Part shown: positions 11,901 to 22,300 of the stretch, one piece after another
Position numbering within the stretch: the stretch's first letter is position 1
How the letters are laid out: each line of letters starts with the position of its first letter
Source: Welwitschia mirabilis
Taxonomy: Eukaryota; Gnetophyta; Gnetopsida; Welwitschiales
Reading direction: 5' to 3'
NCBI GenBank assembly: GCA_051453625.1
Contig: JBOZIK010000001.1
Location: 93,136,454 to 93,187,215, forward strand
DNA: 50,762 nt
Notes under the pieces: model-generated
What the model saw: only the letters and a program-made list of their open reading frames with translations
The model's database searches: none
What the model was told of the DNA's origin: nothing
Made by a program: the position numbers and the translations under genes

Positions 11901-14900
11901 TATAGAGTAACCGGGGCACAGGGTAGAAAACAGGGCACACTGAGCCTAGCAAAAAACCTCAATGGGGACAAAGATAAAAGAAAAGGTAAAAAAAGGGCAG
12001 GAAGAGTAAGGAAAAGATGGGGAATTCCTAACTAGGAGGTTTTCCTCAAGTTGCTTCAAGGTATTCTTGTAAGGGAAGCTGGAATAGTTCTTAATTTGGA
12101 AATAGAGGTACTCAATAGATCTCCTCCACACGTTGGCTTTAGGGTAGGGTCTCTTAGGCAAGAAGGAAAGGGTACTTGAGAAAAGAGGCCTTCCATTTTC
12201 TAAACAATAAATAAGGGACACTGTCTCTCAAGGAAAGGGGGTCTCCTAAAACCTAGGTTCTCCTCACAAGTAACTCCGACATGCCTACATAGTAAGTTCC
12301 AGAGTATGAGAGACAACTTTTTCCTTTATTAACTTACAACATTCTTATAATTTGAAGAACTTGTTCTCCCTAAGGAAAGAGAGGAAGAAGTATATGTAAA
12401 TCTCTTCCAAGCGAGAACAGGGGGGCTCTTACAATCTAGAGATAGAAAACTGAAACATGAAACTACCAATATAAAGAGAAACAGCAACAACAGCCGAGAT
12501 ATGCGTAGACAACTTGTATTGTAAAAGAGATCTCTTTTGTATCCTTCATGAGTCTTCTTAGCGAAGGAGATGAAATCACTAGGTAACTGAAAGTTTGGGA
12601 GAGAGGTAAAGGTGAGATCACTTGCAATATATGAGGAAGGGAGCTTCTAATGTCACAGATAACTTTTAAAGTAGTGGATAATGAGAGGGAAACGAGGAGA
12701 TAACAAAAAGAGGGTCTCCAAACGTAGAGACCAAGAAGTTGGAGAGAAACCAAAAGACTGCCTCTTTGATGTAAGGCAGAGAAGAGGGAATGACATGGAA
12801 GAATGGGAAGGGGATGTGACAACGAGAAAATATCCGACTAGCATCTCATTGTTGTTTAGTTATCCTCATCATCCTGGAGCTGACATTTCATGATTGAGGT
12901 AGTGCTTGGAATATCGATAAAGCAGTTGTAGAGGGTTTGATGGATGGCTAGTTGGTCCCTAATGATACCAGAAAGGTTCACTCCACCGGAACAGTAGTCA
13001 CCTACCCTGGCATCAAGTTGATGCTCACCTCATCATGTAATGTCATAGGTGGCTCATTTGATTTTGGCACATCCTAGGGATTTGATGCAAACTTAGTACT
13101 CTTCTAAAGATGACTATGAACCAAATGATCATGCCCTCAATGACAAAAGGAGAGCAAGATGTGAAAGCACTGGGACCTTGCATAGAAATCTGAGTCTACA
13201 GAGAGAAGACAACTGGAGGAGGAGCTCTAACTGAAGAAACCACAGTGCTAGAGACTGGAGAAACTAAATCTGCAAAGGGGAACTAGAAGGAGCACCTAGA
13301 GGAGGATGGAAAAGAGGTTTGAACTAGTAGCTAGTTGGAGATAGAAATTAGAGGGGGAAGGAGAGCGTAGGGGGGAGGAGGAGGAAGGAAAGGGAAATAG
13401 GGAAGAAGAGATATAAAATAGAGAGAGAGGAAGAGGGAGAGGGAGAGGGAGAGGGAGAGGGAGGAAGGGAGGGAGGGAGTGAGGAAGGGGAAGAGAGAGA
13501 GAGAGAGAGGGAAAAGAGAAGATGGAAAGAGAAGGGAGTAAAGGGAAGCAAGAAAGGGTGAGATCTCGAGCTGGCCTAGGATGTGGTACTAGAGGAGATG
13601 TTGCAGAAGATGCAAGCTAAAGGCCTAAGAGGTCTATTTTTTAGGAAGAGGAGCATTCATCTACCCACTAACTATTAAAGGCTAGCAACTTCATCAGAAG
13701 CAGGAGGGGTTGAAGCTGGATTCCACACCTCAAGCATGAAATTGGTGATATAGATGAGAAAATGGAGTGAGAAAAAGAGGGGGGAGTGAGGAAGGGAGAA
13801 GGGATATAGGAGGAGTCTTGAGCAAGGAATGAAGCTTTAGGGAGCCTTCTATTGGAGCTAGAAGACTGGAGACCCTAACTAAAAGGAGTACTAGGTTGGA
13901 GAACTGAATCTAAAGCAGAGCTTGATGTTGAAGCTAATCCTGACCTTTGAATTTGAGCAAGTGAATTTGGATTGAAGCTTGCAGGAGGAATAACAGGGCA
14001 TGTGTGGAATCTGACTAGATTAACTGGGGGAGAGGAGAAAGAAAAGAGAGAAGGAGAAGAAAAGCAAAGGAGAACGGAAGGGGAAGTGGGAGAGATAAGG
14101 GAGAAGAGGAAGGTAGCGAGGAAGAGTTCAAAAAGGGGACCCCAGCATTTGGGGGCCAGGTTAGAGGCCAACACTTGGTCATCATTGAAAGTCCTTGTAA
14201 GAGGATAGGATAAGAAAGAAACAGGGTGAGTATTAAAGGTTTAAGTAATGTGATTAAGGAGATTACTGTCCTAATTAAGCTGTTGTTACCTTTTAATCTT
14301 GATGTGACAAGAGATTCCCTTGGTTTTTGTGCAAACCCTAGACCTCACTTTTAAAAGGGGGACCTAAAACTTCATTTTTCACCTACCATGTGTCAGTTTT
14401 TTCTTGAGTTGTGTGTGAGCTTTCTGAATTTGTGTACATGCTTTTACAACAAGGGCATGCTAATCTTCCAGTATCACCTTCAGCAACCAGAAAGTTCCTA
14501 CTTCTTTTCTTTCTGGTGAAGTCACCTTCTTTGGTAATCTAGGTTGCTCAGGTTCCCTCTTGACATGGAGTCTTTTAGCTCTTCAGATCCTGCCGAAATG
14601 GTTCCGATTGCTGTTCACATCTATCAATTGGCTACAAGATGCATGTCTGGGAGGAAACGAAGTCAGAAGTACAACATGGCCGACTATAAACATCCTTTTA
14701 CGGTTTTAACACTAACTCTCCCTTTGTCACCCTTTTAGGGTTTTATCACACTACAAAGTAGTTTTATAAAAGTAACATGACTTTATAAGTAATAGAAAAA
14801 CGGAATATAAATTTAACATTAAAAAAGGATTTGTCTTCATAACAGTACATCATTCAGCATTTCAGGTCCTCATCATTGGTCTTCTCAGATAAACATAAAG

Positions 14901-15588
14901 AAATACTTCATAGCCTTGGAGATCAAACCTAACAAGAACGTAGAGGAAGCAACAAGAATGTAGGGGAGGCGGAGAAGTCCAAAATGGTTATTCTGCAATG
15001 GATATCCTGGTTGACAAGCAAGGCCATAAAACTGTAAATTGAACGTTCATTAATATGGTGTCTTAATTATTCTTTCGGTAGCCTGTTGGTAGTCTGTTGC
15101 CGTTCCTTCCTTCATCATAGGTGCTATCGTTTTCTGCTCTTCCCAGGGGTTTTCTAGCACTACTTTTGTATTCTAGATGTTTCGGCACATATTCTTCTTA
15201 TGGCAGAACGAAACAATAAATATGTGATTTACTAAGGTAAGCAGATTCAAGCACAGGATCACCTAGCCGACAAAGCACGTACAAAAATGTAGTCTACGAA
15301 AACCCAAAAGTTGAATGGTTTTCAATAAAACAAGAAAATTTACCAAAAAAGACTAACTTCTTTGAAGAAGGAAAACTGAAACTATAGGTTTCTAACTATT
15401 CCGAGACCATAGGAGAAAGAGAGAGTACCAGTAAAATTTTCAAGCTTAAGATGAGTCTGTGCTCGAGCCAAGTAAAAAGCATGATTGGAAGGCTGGAATT
15501 CAATAGCTTGTGTGTAAAGTTCAACAGCCTCTGCATAATTTTCGTCTACAAAGGCTTCGCTCGCCTTCTTCGCAAACTCTTCTGCCAT
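2957..15588 (-). CDS. SGT1: SGT1 co-chaperone (suppressor of G2 allele of SKP1), complete, ten coding exons
   Basis: Exons, minus strand: 15588-15429, 5596-5527, 5424-5300, 5082-4917, 4682-4586, 4440-4375, 3673-3535, 3442-3360, 3260-3156, 3064-2957. All nine introns are GT-AG, phases join exactly, and the 1,119-nt CDS gives 372 residues. Residues 1 to about 118 are the TPR region ([13 protein letters not shown] start), about 173-259 the CS domain ([37 protein letters not shown]), about 281-372 the SGS domain ([13 protein letters not shown], ending IKKWET). Plant SGT1 proteins are usually about 350-370 residues. In the family, CS binds HSP90 and SGS supports NLR immune-receptor stability and SCF-type ubiquitin ligase function in cytosol and nucleus. 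An in-frame ATG lies 13 codons upstream (15627), but the family start matches 15588. Intron 1 is 9,832 bp; the others are 91-701 bp. No coding damage is seen, so I take it as functional. Confidence 0.97.
5640..5860 (-). pseudogene. trnK-UUU: Plastid trnK-UUU 3' exon and intron end, decayed copy 1
   Basis: Read on the minus strand, 5782-5747 matches the 3' exon of plastid trnK-UUU (T-arm and acceptor half ending GGCAACCCA), preceded by the end of its group II intron. The 5' exon and matK are absent. It is a close relative of the block at 9478-9693. Where they differ, this copy mostly has A for G on the plus strand (for example CTAGG against CTGGG), the pattern of cytosine deamination on the other strand. 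It cannot make a tRNA. The segment lies 44 bp from SGT1 exon 2. Confidence 0.8.
6073..6279 (-). pseudogene. petD: Plastid petD 5' fragment (cytochrome b6-f subunit IV), exons already joined
   Basis: The frame opens with [16 protein letters not shown] and continues with [32 protein letters not shown] and GLAVLE to about residue 69 (NPF), after which similarity stops. Intact subunit IV is about 160 residues, so more than half is missing. In land-plant plastomes petD has an 8-nt first exon and a group II intron of roughly 0.7-0.8 kb; here ATGGGAGT runs straight into exon 2 sequence. petB lies 131 bp upstream on the same strand, the normal plastid order. Changes such as Pro to Gln/Arg positions mark it as a decayed nuclear copy. 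Confidence 0.9.
6411..6677 (-). pseudogene. petB: Plastid petB 3' fragment (cytochrome b6)
   Basis: About 88 codons matching the C-terminal part of cytochrome b6 (215 residues in plants): [15 protein letters not shown], then SLVEL, VGQSTLT, a transmembrane stretch, [11 protein letters not shown] and the native stop. The frame is open but carries substitutions of the Pro-to-Leu type (VLEAILV where plastids have VPEAIPV), consistent with C-to-T decay. The 5' end breaks near 6677, where sequence switches to the ycf1 remnant. Normal downstream neighbour petD follows. It lacks the N-terminal haem-binding helices and cannot function. Confidence 0.92.
6661..9377 (-). pseudogene. ycf1: Plastid ycf1 (TIC214) C-terminal remnant
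   Basis: The minus strand carries broken ycf1-like stretches in the native order: [20 protein letters not shown] and [13 protein letters not shown] near 8890-9080, [19 protein letters not shown] near 8300-8400, [19 protein letters not shown] with [13 protein letters not shown] near 7600-7720, YPSIKRE near 7560, and [11 protein letters not shown]-like text near 7240-7270. Many stops and frameshifts separate them. The distal end has an in-frame short repeat and a stop at about 6659, fused to petB. ycf1 encodes a large membrane protein assigned to plastid protein import (TIC214); this copy is dead. Its N-terminal half is missing, cut by the gap at 9378. Confidence 0.82.
6721..6870 (-). repeat. 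In-frame short tandem repeat at the ycf1 3' end
   Basis: The minus strand repeats units like GATTCTGAGACACCT, giving peptides of the form (D/N)(S/F)E(T/I)P about eight times ([30 protein letters not shown] and relatives). The frame stays open through the array for about 65 codons, unlike the surrounding ycf1 remnant. Confidence 0.8.
9378..9477. other. Assembly gap (100 N)
   Basis: A 100-N run, the usual placeholder for a gap of unknown length. The right contig begins at a trnK-flank repeat also present at 5640-5860, so the break may come from that repeat. Confidence 0.95.
9478..9693 (-). pseudogene. trnK-UUU: Plastid trnK-UUU 3' exon and intron end, copy 2
   Basis: Same segment as 5640-5860 but better preserved. 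The minus-strand 3' exon is 9624-9589 and keeps GGGTTCGAATCCCAGGC. The plus-strand context GGATGGAGTAGAT next to the exon is the conserved end of the trnK intron in plants. The 5' exon is absent, so no tRNA is made. Downstream flank (9478-9588) matches copy 1 over its whole length. Confidence 0.85.
9732..9851 (+). pseudogene. psbE: Plastid psbE 5' fragment (cytochrome b559 alpha)
   Basis: Forty codons from the start match the N-terminal half of cytochrome b559 alpha: [20 protein letters not shown], then [19 protein letters not shown]. This includes the transmembrane helix and the haem-ligand His (in VIHSITIP). Plants have about 83 residues; after VST the sequence changes to unrelated DNA and this frame stops nine codons later. 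It is on the opposite strand to the other plastid pieces, showing rearrangement. A nuclear copy without transit peptide or C-terminus cannot replace the plastid gene. Confidence 0.9.
9852..9984 (+). other. Open, unidentified segment fused to the psbE fragment
   Basis: In the frame one base off psbE, about 45 codons stay open to a stop at 9984 ([20 protein letters not shown], then [20 protein letters not shown]). The composition looks like real protein-coding sequence, plausibly organellar, but I do not recognise the protein. It is probably another organelle-derived scrap. Confidence 0.35.
10193..10397. repeat. Diverged tandem duplication, unit about 102 bp
   Basis: Segments 10193-10290 and 10294-10397 share ATTGATAAT, AGTTTCTTC, ATCCAAAATCTGTAGTT and GAACCAAA/GAAACCAAA in the same order, with scattered substitutions and small indels. 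Confidence 0.75.
10620..10784. repeat. Conserved plant retroelement-like motif with TATA and telo-box-like sequence
   Basis: The segment carries CACGTGGTTCGG followed by CCTACGTCCACG, a pair I associate with dispersed plant LTR-type repeats, then TTTATATAG and CCCTAGGGTTAGGGTT just before the gap. I cannot define the element ends because the gap intervenes. Confidence 0.4.
10785..10884. other. Assembly gap (100 N)
   Basis: A 100-N placeholder. The nine bases CAAGCCAAT occur on both sides (10776-10784 and 10885-10893), so the contigs may overlap. Confidence 0.95.
10894..13320. other. Intron 1 interior, anonymous repeat-like DNA
   Basis: No exon of SGT1 and no protein family could be read on either strand. 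The higher GC content and scattered open frames at 11.9-13.3 kb suggest old transposon sequence, but no LTR end, primer site or catalytic motif was found. Confidence 0.5.
13321..13560 (+). repeat. Polypurine (G/A-rich) low-complexity tract
   Basis: Almost pure purine over about 240 bp, including runs of GAGGGA and GGAA units and a GA run at about 13493-13510. G/A-rich stretches recur at 13760-13810 and 14030-14130. The complementary strand gives a spurious Pro/Ser/Leu open frame. Confidence 0.85.
13561..15428. other. Distal part of intron 1, no gene recognised
   Basis: G/A-rich sequence grades into ordinary intron sequence next to exon 1. No conserved domain or RNA gene was seen. Confidence 0.5.
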
Positions 15589-16300
15589 TATTTTACAGAC
15601 AATTTGACTCAAAATAGAACAGAACAATGATTAACAAACAAACGAAATGATGCTTGGAAGATCGAGAGCAAAAGATAAATAAGATAGCGGCGTCTGAGCA
15701 AATATCTGTCTTGCGAGGTCAAATACAGGTTTAGCAAGCACGAAGACCATCCCACCGGATGTGATGCCCCTTTTTGGTCGGCAAGAAAATTCATGTATAG
15801 TAATCCGAAATATTCTGAGCATATGATGGAAATGGTTGCTTTCAGGTGGGGGATTGCAATATTGATCTCACAAAGGAATTTCAAACAGCTTTCAATAAGT
15901 TTATGCAATTACAAGTACTAAGATTCCAAGACAGTACTAAGATTCCAAGTGGCTTTGTGACTTAGCCACTTGTACATGTGTGATGCCTTTTTGTTTCTTA
16001 AATCTTGGGATAAAGGCTTTGAAGTTGAATCTAGAACACCCATGGAAGTGTTTATATGGGTAGATCTTTTGAATAAAGATCCTAACTATGTCCATTCGTG
16101 ACAATAATCAATGCCAATTTTAACACTAGTATGATGGAAGAGAAGGAATTGACCATCAATGTTAGACTAGGTAAATGTGCATGCTTCATTATGAATCTGG
16201 CATCCACTAACCCACTACCTAACACAGGGGGATCAATATCAATAAAGCTATTGTAAGGCAACATGTTACAATGGATCTCGCCCATTCAAGACTATCCTAA
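15589..16300 (-). promoter_or_regulatory. SGT1 upstream region (5' UTR and likely promoter)
   Basis: This is the only sequence immediately upstream of the SGT1 start. A minus-strand ATATAAA sits near 16049-16056, about 460 bp before the ATG, and could be a TATA box, but no transcription start can be fixed. The 5' leader is open for at least 13 codons before the chosen ATG. Confidence 0.4.
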
Positions 16301-18766
16301 AATTAATGATAGGAATTAGGATCACCCACTTAATCCACTTTTTTCCATTTTGGAAATAGAAACTAATTTGTGTTATTTGTTTATGTTTAGATAAGAAAAT
16401 ATCGAAAAAAATTAACTACAATAGTGGTAGTTCCTCAACCTTTTCTAGGTCATTCCAATCCTCTTATGTAAAACAATATCTATGCATACTCATATCCATA
16501 TTTTCAAAATGAAAAAAGTAGATTTACTATTTAGATTTCACATGTAGAATAATAAGATCAATACCTCTATAGTTTCATGATGAAAAATATTACTTTATAC
16601 TAGTAGAATCAAGAATTATTTAAATAAATATATCGTAAATGTGTGATAGACCTTGAATTTATTTTAAAAAAAAGATGAAAGAATAACTATAATAACTTTA
16701 ATTATGTTTAAGAATTTAGTTTTTGTATTAAGGAAAATGTCAAACTCAAAACTGTTAGCGATTGTAGCTTTCCCCATAAGTATAGCCATCATGTTTACCC
16801 ACTTGAGTGATTAATTACACTTAGGCCTATAGTGTGTTAAAAAGGTCTTTTAAGGATTTAAACCCAAAAGGGAAGTAAACAAATTAAAAGAAAGTTACAA
16901 ATTAATATAAATATTATAGGCATTGATTTTGTAGGGCAATATAGATTATAAGTTGGGTATATTAAGAACAAGATCATAAAACTTAAGCGATAAGCTTTAT
17001 AGAGAAGTGAGATGATTTCTAAAAAAGACAAAGCAATTACTAAAGTAATCGAAACACATTAAAAGAGAAAAGTATAATTCAAAGAAGTCCTAAAATATGC
17101 TAATAAAATTCTATTAAGAAAATACAAGAAACAATGCTAGGTAAAAAAAAAAAAATCTTATATAATCACAAAAGTAGCTTAAAAGATCAGATACAAAAAC
17201 CTATACAAGTCTTTGCAAGACTTCATCTAACTTTTGGTTAAAAAATAAATAAATAAATAACTAGCCTTTTACATTTTAAATGCATGTCTTTTTAAGAATT
17301 TTAACTACCTTTTGTAATTATAACTTTTGATATTTACAATCTCTTCGTCTCTTTCTTTTAAGTATAATCTAAGAATTTATTTATTTTTTAGTCTATTTTA
17401 GTAGAGAAATATTATCATTAATGTTATCTTATTTTTATTATTAATACTTTTATCTTATTGGAACATAGGTGGAAATTTTAATCTTAGATTTGCTTAGTTT
17501 TATTAATCTTTAATCCAATTATAGAAATTTTGCTAATCTTTTAGATTATCTGAAATTAATTAGTTTTTCTTATTATTGAATTGAATAGAATCCATTCACA
17601 AATCCCACCTTCTCACTTTTTGAATATTGCAGGATATTTCAATGGGGATTTAGCATGTAGTGCACAAGGATCATAAACACTTGGTATAAAAAGAATGAAA
17701 GGAAAGATATCTCTAGATTTGTTCTACAAGATAAAACTTTTAAGCAATATGTATTTAAGCTTACATTGAAATATTTTTTTCCTACAAATACTTACCTTCT
17801 AAGGTTACATAGTTTCCTTGTCATAGATTAACTCTGTGCTTTGACTATCAAGCATACAAGTTATCCACATTTGATGTTACTAATGTTTTGTCTATTAAAA
17901 GATGTCACAAAACAACCAAGAGTCCAAATAGCTCTAGATAAGAAATGCTTTATAAACTTTAGACAAACAATTATTTATGCATGAACATTTAGTTTTTATT
18001 TTTTAAAATAGATTAGGCACTTTTATGTTTATTCTCTAGGATATGATTTAGTTTCCTACTATATGGAGCTAATAAAAATGTCATTTCCCTAAAATAAAAA
18101 GTACATTGCTGGTTTTCTTAACCCTATTCAGAGATCAAAAAACTATTTCAATGTATATTGGATATCACTCATAGTCTGTGATTGAGATTAATAGAAACAA
18201 TTAAAAGAAATCCTTAACTATCATAGCAAGTGAGTGAACTTTCATCTAAGATGGCATATATCATAATCTTTAAAACTTGTATATATCTTATTGCTAGGAT
18301 ATATTCTATTGCTAGGAATACCACAGGTTTAATAGTTATTCTTACCTTTAGAAGAAGAAAGTAAAGGCATCTAAAAGAGTATCTATGATTGTTCAACATG
18401 TAAGAAGCACAATATTTTTTAAATAAATATTATAGTTTCATTTGGATCACGTACAATATACAAGGCTACTAAAAGTATGTAGAAGAATAATGACAAGTAA
18501 GAAAATGATAGTCCCCTAAATTCTATTAGTGAGATTACCAACAAAACGAAAATAGATAAAGTGAGCTTCATGTCTATATTTAAAAGACCAAAAAACACAC
18601 AAATAGCTATCATGCTAGGGTGCATGCATTACTAGTTAAAGAACCATTGATAGATAAAGAGTTGGTAATCTTAAATCTATTTTCTTCACTAGATATTTTC
18701 ATTGATATTAAAACTAAGTATGCAATTCAACATAACATAAGGATGGCATATTTTCTCATGTATGCA
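16301..18766. other. AT-rich intergenic DNA, nothing assignable
   Basis: Very AT-rich, with frequent stops in all frames and A/T homopolymers. It may contain the decayed first ORF or leader of the LINE that starts near 18767, but I could not show this. Confidence 0.5.
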
Positions 18767-21700
18767 ATGATTCTTAGTTTATGGAATATCCAAGGTCTAA
18801 TAGAAAGACTTTTAAAAATATATGTTAATGAGTTTTCCAAGGTTAGCAGAAAAATGCTAATTTTATTTTGGCAAAAAAGACTAATATATTCTTCAACAAA
18901 ATGATTTATGTTTGCAACATGTTTTTAAAAATAGTTTGGATTTTTCCCTTTTTTTGTCCATTCTAGACAGTTTATTAATGTCATATTTCATGATGTGGAT
19001 TTTGAACAACACATATATTAGGTGTCAGTTAAATAATAGATACTCCATTCAAGATATTTAGTATGTACGCTATACAAATCTACACAGAACACTCATCATT
19101 GTAGTATAACCTTATCATGAAAATGTCCATTGTATAGCATCATCCCTCATTATGTGGATTCAAAATATTACATAGTTTGGGTTTTCATTTACATAAGAGA
19201 CATTTCATTTGGGGTCTTTAGTATATGAACTCTAAATAGCTATGTAGGAGACTCATTATTGTGGCATAATCTTTTCATGCAAGTGACCAACATTTCATGA
19301 TTGAAGAAGACTTTAACATGATATAAAATATATTTAACAAACTAGAAGGAATTCCTTTTAGTGTTAACAAACCATAATTTTTTGACATATAAAATTTTAA
19401 AGAAATATTTTTTCCTTTTTCAATGGATAGTTGGTGTCAATGAGATGATGAAAGTACCATCAACACTTTTACGTATAGCAATACATGAAAAGAAAACACT
19501 ACAATTTATAGTAAGTTGAATCAAGTTTATTATACAAATATTTTATTCTAATGACATGTTAACTTTTGTATCTTTTAGAAAATAATTTTACTAGATAGTT
19601 TCAAATCAAGCTTTAAATAAGTGTGGAGAACATTCCTTCTTAAAAGAGAATGTTTTGTTTTACATGAATGGTAATGCCTTTTACTGTATGGTAAAAAATA
19701 AAATTCTCACCTCCATATGAAATACAAAACCTTAACTAGTATTAAATGTTGGCTAACTACCCTAGTGGAATAAAAAAGATTGGAAGGATATGAAGGTTTT
19801 CACAATTTCATAATTAGTACTTAGACAAAAAAGGTAGGTCCCTATAGAAATAAACCTTAAATTAACTAAATTTTAAAAGAATATCATTAACAACATTTTT
19901 AGTATTAATATCCAAAATTCTTTGGAAAAATCCAAGAGAGATAAAAAGGGAGTGGAAAGTTTAGAGTGCTCATGCACTATTTATTGAATTCACCTTTCAT
20001 GGCTTAAGGTAGAACATAATAATTATAGAGTGTATGCATTAAAAATTTTCTTAAAAATTAAATTTTATCAAAAATTAACAGTAAAATTTTAATTTTTAAC
20101 CTTTTATTAAATCTATTATTAATTAAATAGTTTAATCTTTACCTACCATTATCTTTATTCTAATGTTATTAAAAAAATGCTAATCAACTAAGTTAGTTAT
20201 ACTAGCACATTATTAGTTTTCTAAGTATATCAAACTTACTTACTTTCTTTCTTTCCTCTTTTTTTTTTCTTTTTCAGAGGAAGGGAGGATTATAAAGAAA
20301 ACCTTAAAAACAATGTGAAGGCATAAAAAACCAAGTTCTAATTACCAAAAAAAAACAAAAAAACCAAATAACTAATCAAGAATATTATCCATTAAAGTAA
20401 TCATGTCATTGTCAATTCATCATTAAAAGACCTTGTTCATTAGCTATGGAAAAAAACTTAATCTCTATATAAAAAAATATTGATAATTTAAAAAAGCATT
20501 TTTAATTGTCTATTTGGCCTATGCAAATTCTTATACTTGTTTTCTTTTGGTCTTTCTTTATATTGATTCATAAAATTTTGGATAAGTACTGTTTATTTAT
20601 TAGCTTTTTCAACTACTCATTATTTGTTTAAAGAAACTTATTTTAATTAAAGGGACATTGTCCTCCAAAATCAAGTTCATCTTTTAAGTTAATCTATTCT
20701 TTAAAAAGCTTGTTAAAGTAGAAACTAGCAAAGTAAATCAATTTTAGAGTTATCAAGAATCAGATAAAGATTGTAGCAACATAAAGTATTCTCCAAACTT
20801 TTAAAGGAAATAATCCATTATCAAGTACTACTCCTTTTAGATTAGACACTAATAAAGTAATTACAAGTAATAAACTCTTGAAATAATTGTCTACTCATTC
20901 TTAATCAATATTTATCTTAAAAGATTTTATTTTATATTCTTCAATACAAACTTAAAGAAAATTTTAATTAAAGTACTAAGCATATATAATACCATTCATA
21001 TGCATGACTATGAATAATGATAAATGTCTAGCATAAATAGAATCCTGAAAGAATTTTATAAAAATCACTAGATCATTTCTAATGAAGATTATTACAAAAA
21101 TAAGTAAAGAATGCATTTCTATAGGTTTCTTAAGAGAATTATTTGAATTAAGATTTCATTCACCTTTAGCCTAAGCATAAAGATCCTCTGAAATAAGCAA
21201 CTATAAACCCCATAAAACTACTTAATTATGATTATAAATTCTTGTAAAAGTAATTTCTAAGTACCTTTATCCTATCAAGAGGGATGTCATTTCTTAAGAA
21301 TAGATTGGATTTTTCAAATGATTATATGTTCTAGATAATATAATAGTGCTTTTGAAAAGCATGTAATTGATAGAGGATATTAGGTAATACATTGCATTTA
21401 TCAAGCTTGATTATGAAAAATTATATGATTGTATGAAGTGGGACTTGACCTTAGGATGTATGGTAAAGCTAGGTTTAGATAAAAATCTATTTATATTTAG
21501 TTTAATTTTTGTTCAATGATGCCAACATTTATATCATGATGCTAGCAGAAATTACTCATTTCTTTCTCATTAATATATCTATTAGATAAGGATATTCTTT
21601 GGTGTCTTTTTTTTTTTTATTTTAGTGGTAAATTTCTTAAGACATGCTTCTAGATAGATTGAGTCATATGATGTAATGTTTATAACTAAAGTGGATAATC

Positions 21701-22300
21701 AATCTAGAAGTACCCTTAATGAACATTTTTCACATAACTCCTTCCATGTGATAAAAAATATTATATATTTGTTGATACAATACTATTTTAAGTAGATGAA
21801 TACTATAAACTTTATGGGTTTAAAATTAATTAATTACTTAGTTTATGCTAATCATGAAAATTAATTGCTCTTGCATGGGAAATATTAAAGGATTCTTTGT
21901 TTAGAACCAATTAGAATCCCTTTTCCTTTTAAAGAAACATCTTCCTTCTTATGGAAATATACATTTGATGAAGTCTCCATGAAATTAGACAAATGAACAA
22001 ATAAGAGGTAAGCATGGCTAGAAAGTATAAGTAATACCATTATAGTAGTCATGCATGTTTATTATTTACCGTATTTGACATCTATTAAAATATTTTATAG
22101 AATTTAAGAGTAGCTTCTACGAAACTCTATACATGTAGGTGATAATATGAAAAAGTGTTCTAGTGGAGTTTCAAGAGACTTTAGTACATGATCATGGGAT
22201 GATGGTGATATAAACTTGCCTAATTACTATAAGTAGGGGCTTTTATTATGCACAAAATGTGTTGTGACTTGTATAAAAAAAGTGGTGTTTAGTTAGAAAT
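18767..22300 (+). mobile_element. LINE A: degraded plant L1-type non-LTR retrotransposon (ORF2)
   Basis: Plus-strand ORF2 fossil with domains in the correct order. The endonuclease begins ILSLWNIQGL near 18770; a segment like YERRLLWHNLFMQVTN then EDFNMI (for the usual GDFNMI) lies near 19220-19323. Reverse-transcriptase pieces follow: YKFLSKVISKYLYPI near 21240-21275, then IKLDYEKLYDCMKWDL near 21398-21450, and a later LVVNFL near 21625. Stops and frameshifts are everywhere and no long open frame survives. The 3' end and poly(A) tail were not located, so the right edge is approximate. Confidence 0.75.

Larger units (their letters stand above)
5597..15428 (-). other. SGT1 intron 1 (9,832 bp) with inserted plastid and repeat DNA
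   Basis: The donor is GTACTC after exon 1 (phase 1) and the acceptor is CAACAG before exon 2; the split codon becomes Asp54. The plastid block starts about 40 bp upstream of the acceptor in transcript terms, so it comes almost to the branch-point zone. The intron also contains two 100-N gaps, a diverged tandem repeat, a conserved repeat motif near 10640-10780 and a polypurine tract. Confidence 0.95.

Noticed and set aside
13348-13551. Pro/Ser/Leu-rich open frame on the minus strand
   Set aside because: It is the translation of the low-complexity polypurine tract.
15382-15627. Separate TPR-protein gene at exon 1
   Set aside because: The splice phases join it exactly to exons 2-10 of SGT1, so it is the first exon rather than an independent gene.
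15586-15627. Upstream in-frame ATG as the SGT1 start
   Set aside because: The family start MAxxxAxKAxEAF fits 15588; the 13 extra codons have no counterpart in known plant SGT1 proteins.
18214-18904. Several 60-94 codon open frames in AT-rich DNA
   Set aside because: No family features except the last part of the 18620-18904 frame, which is the LINE A endonuclease start.
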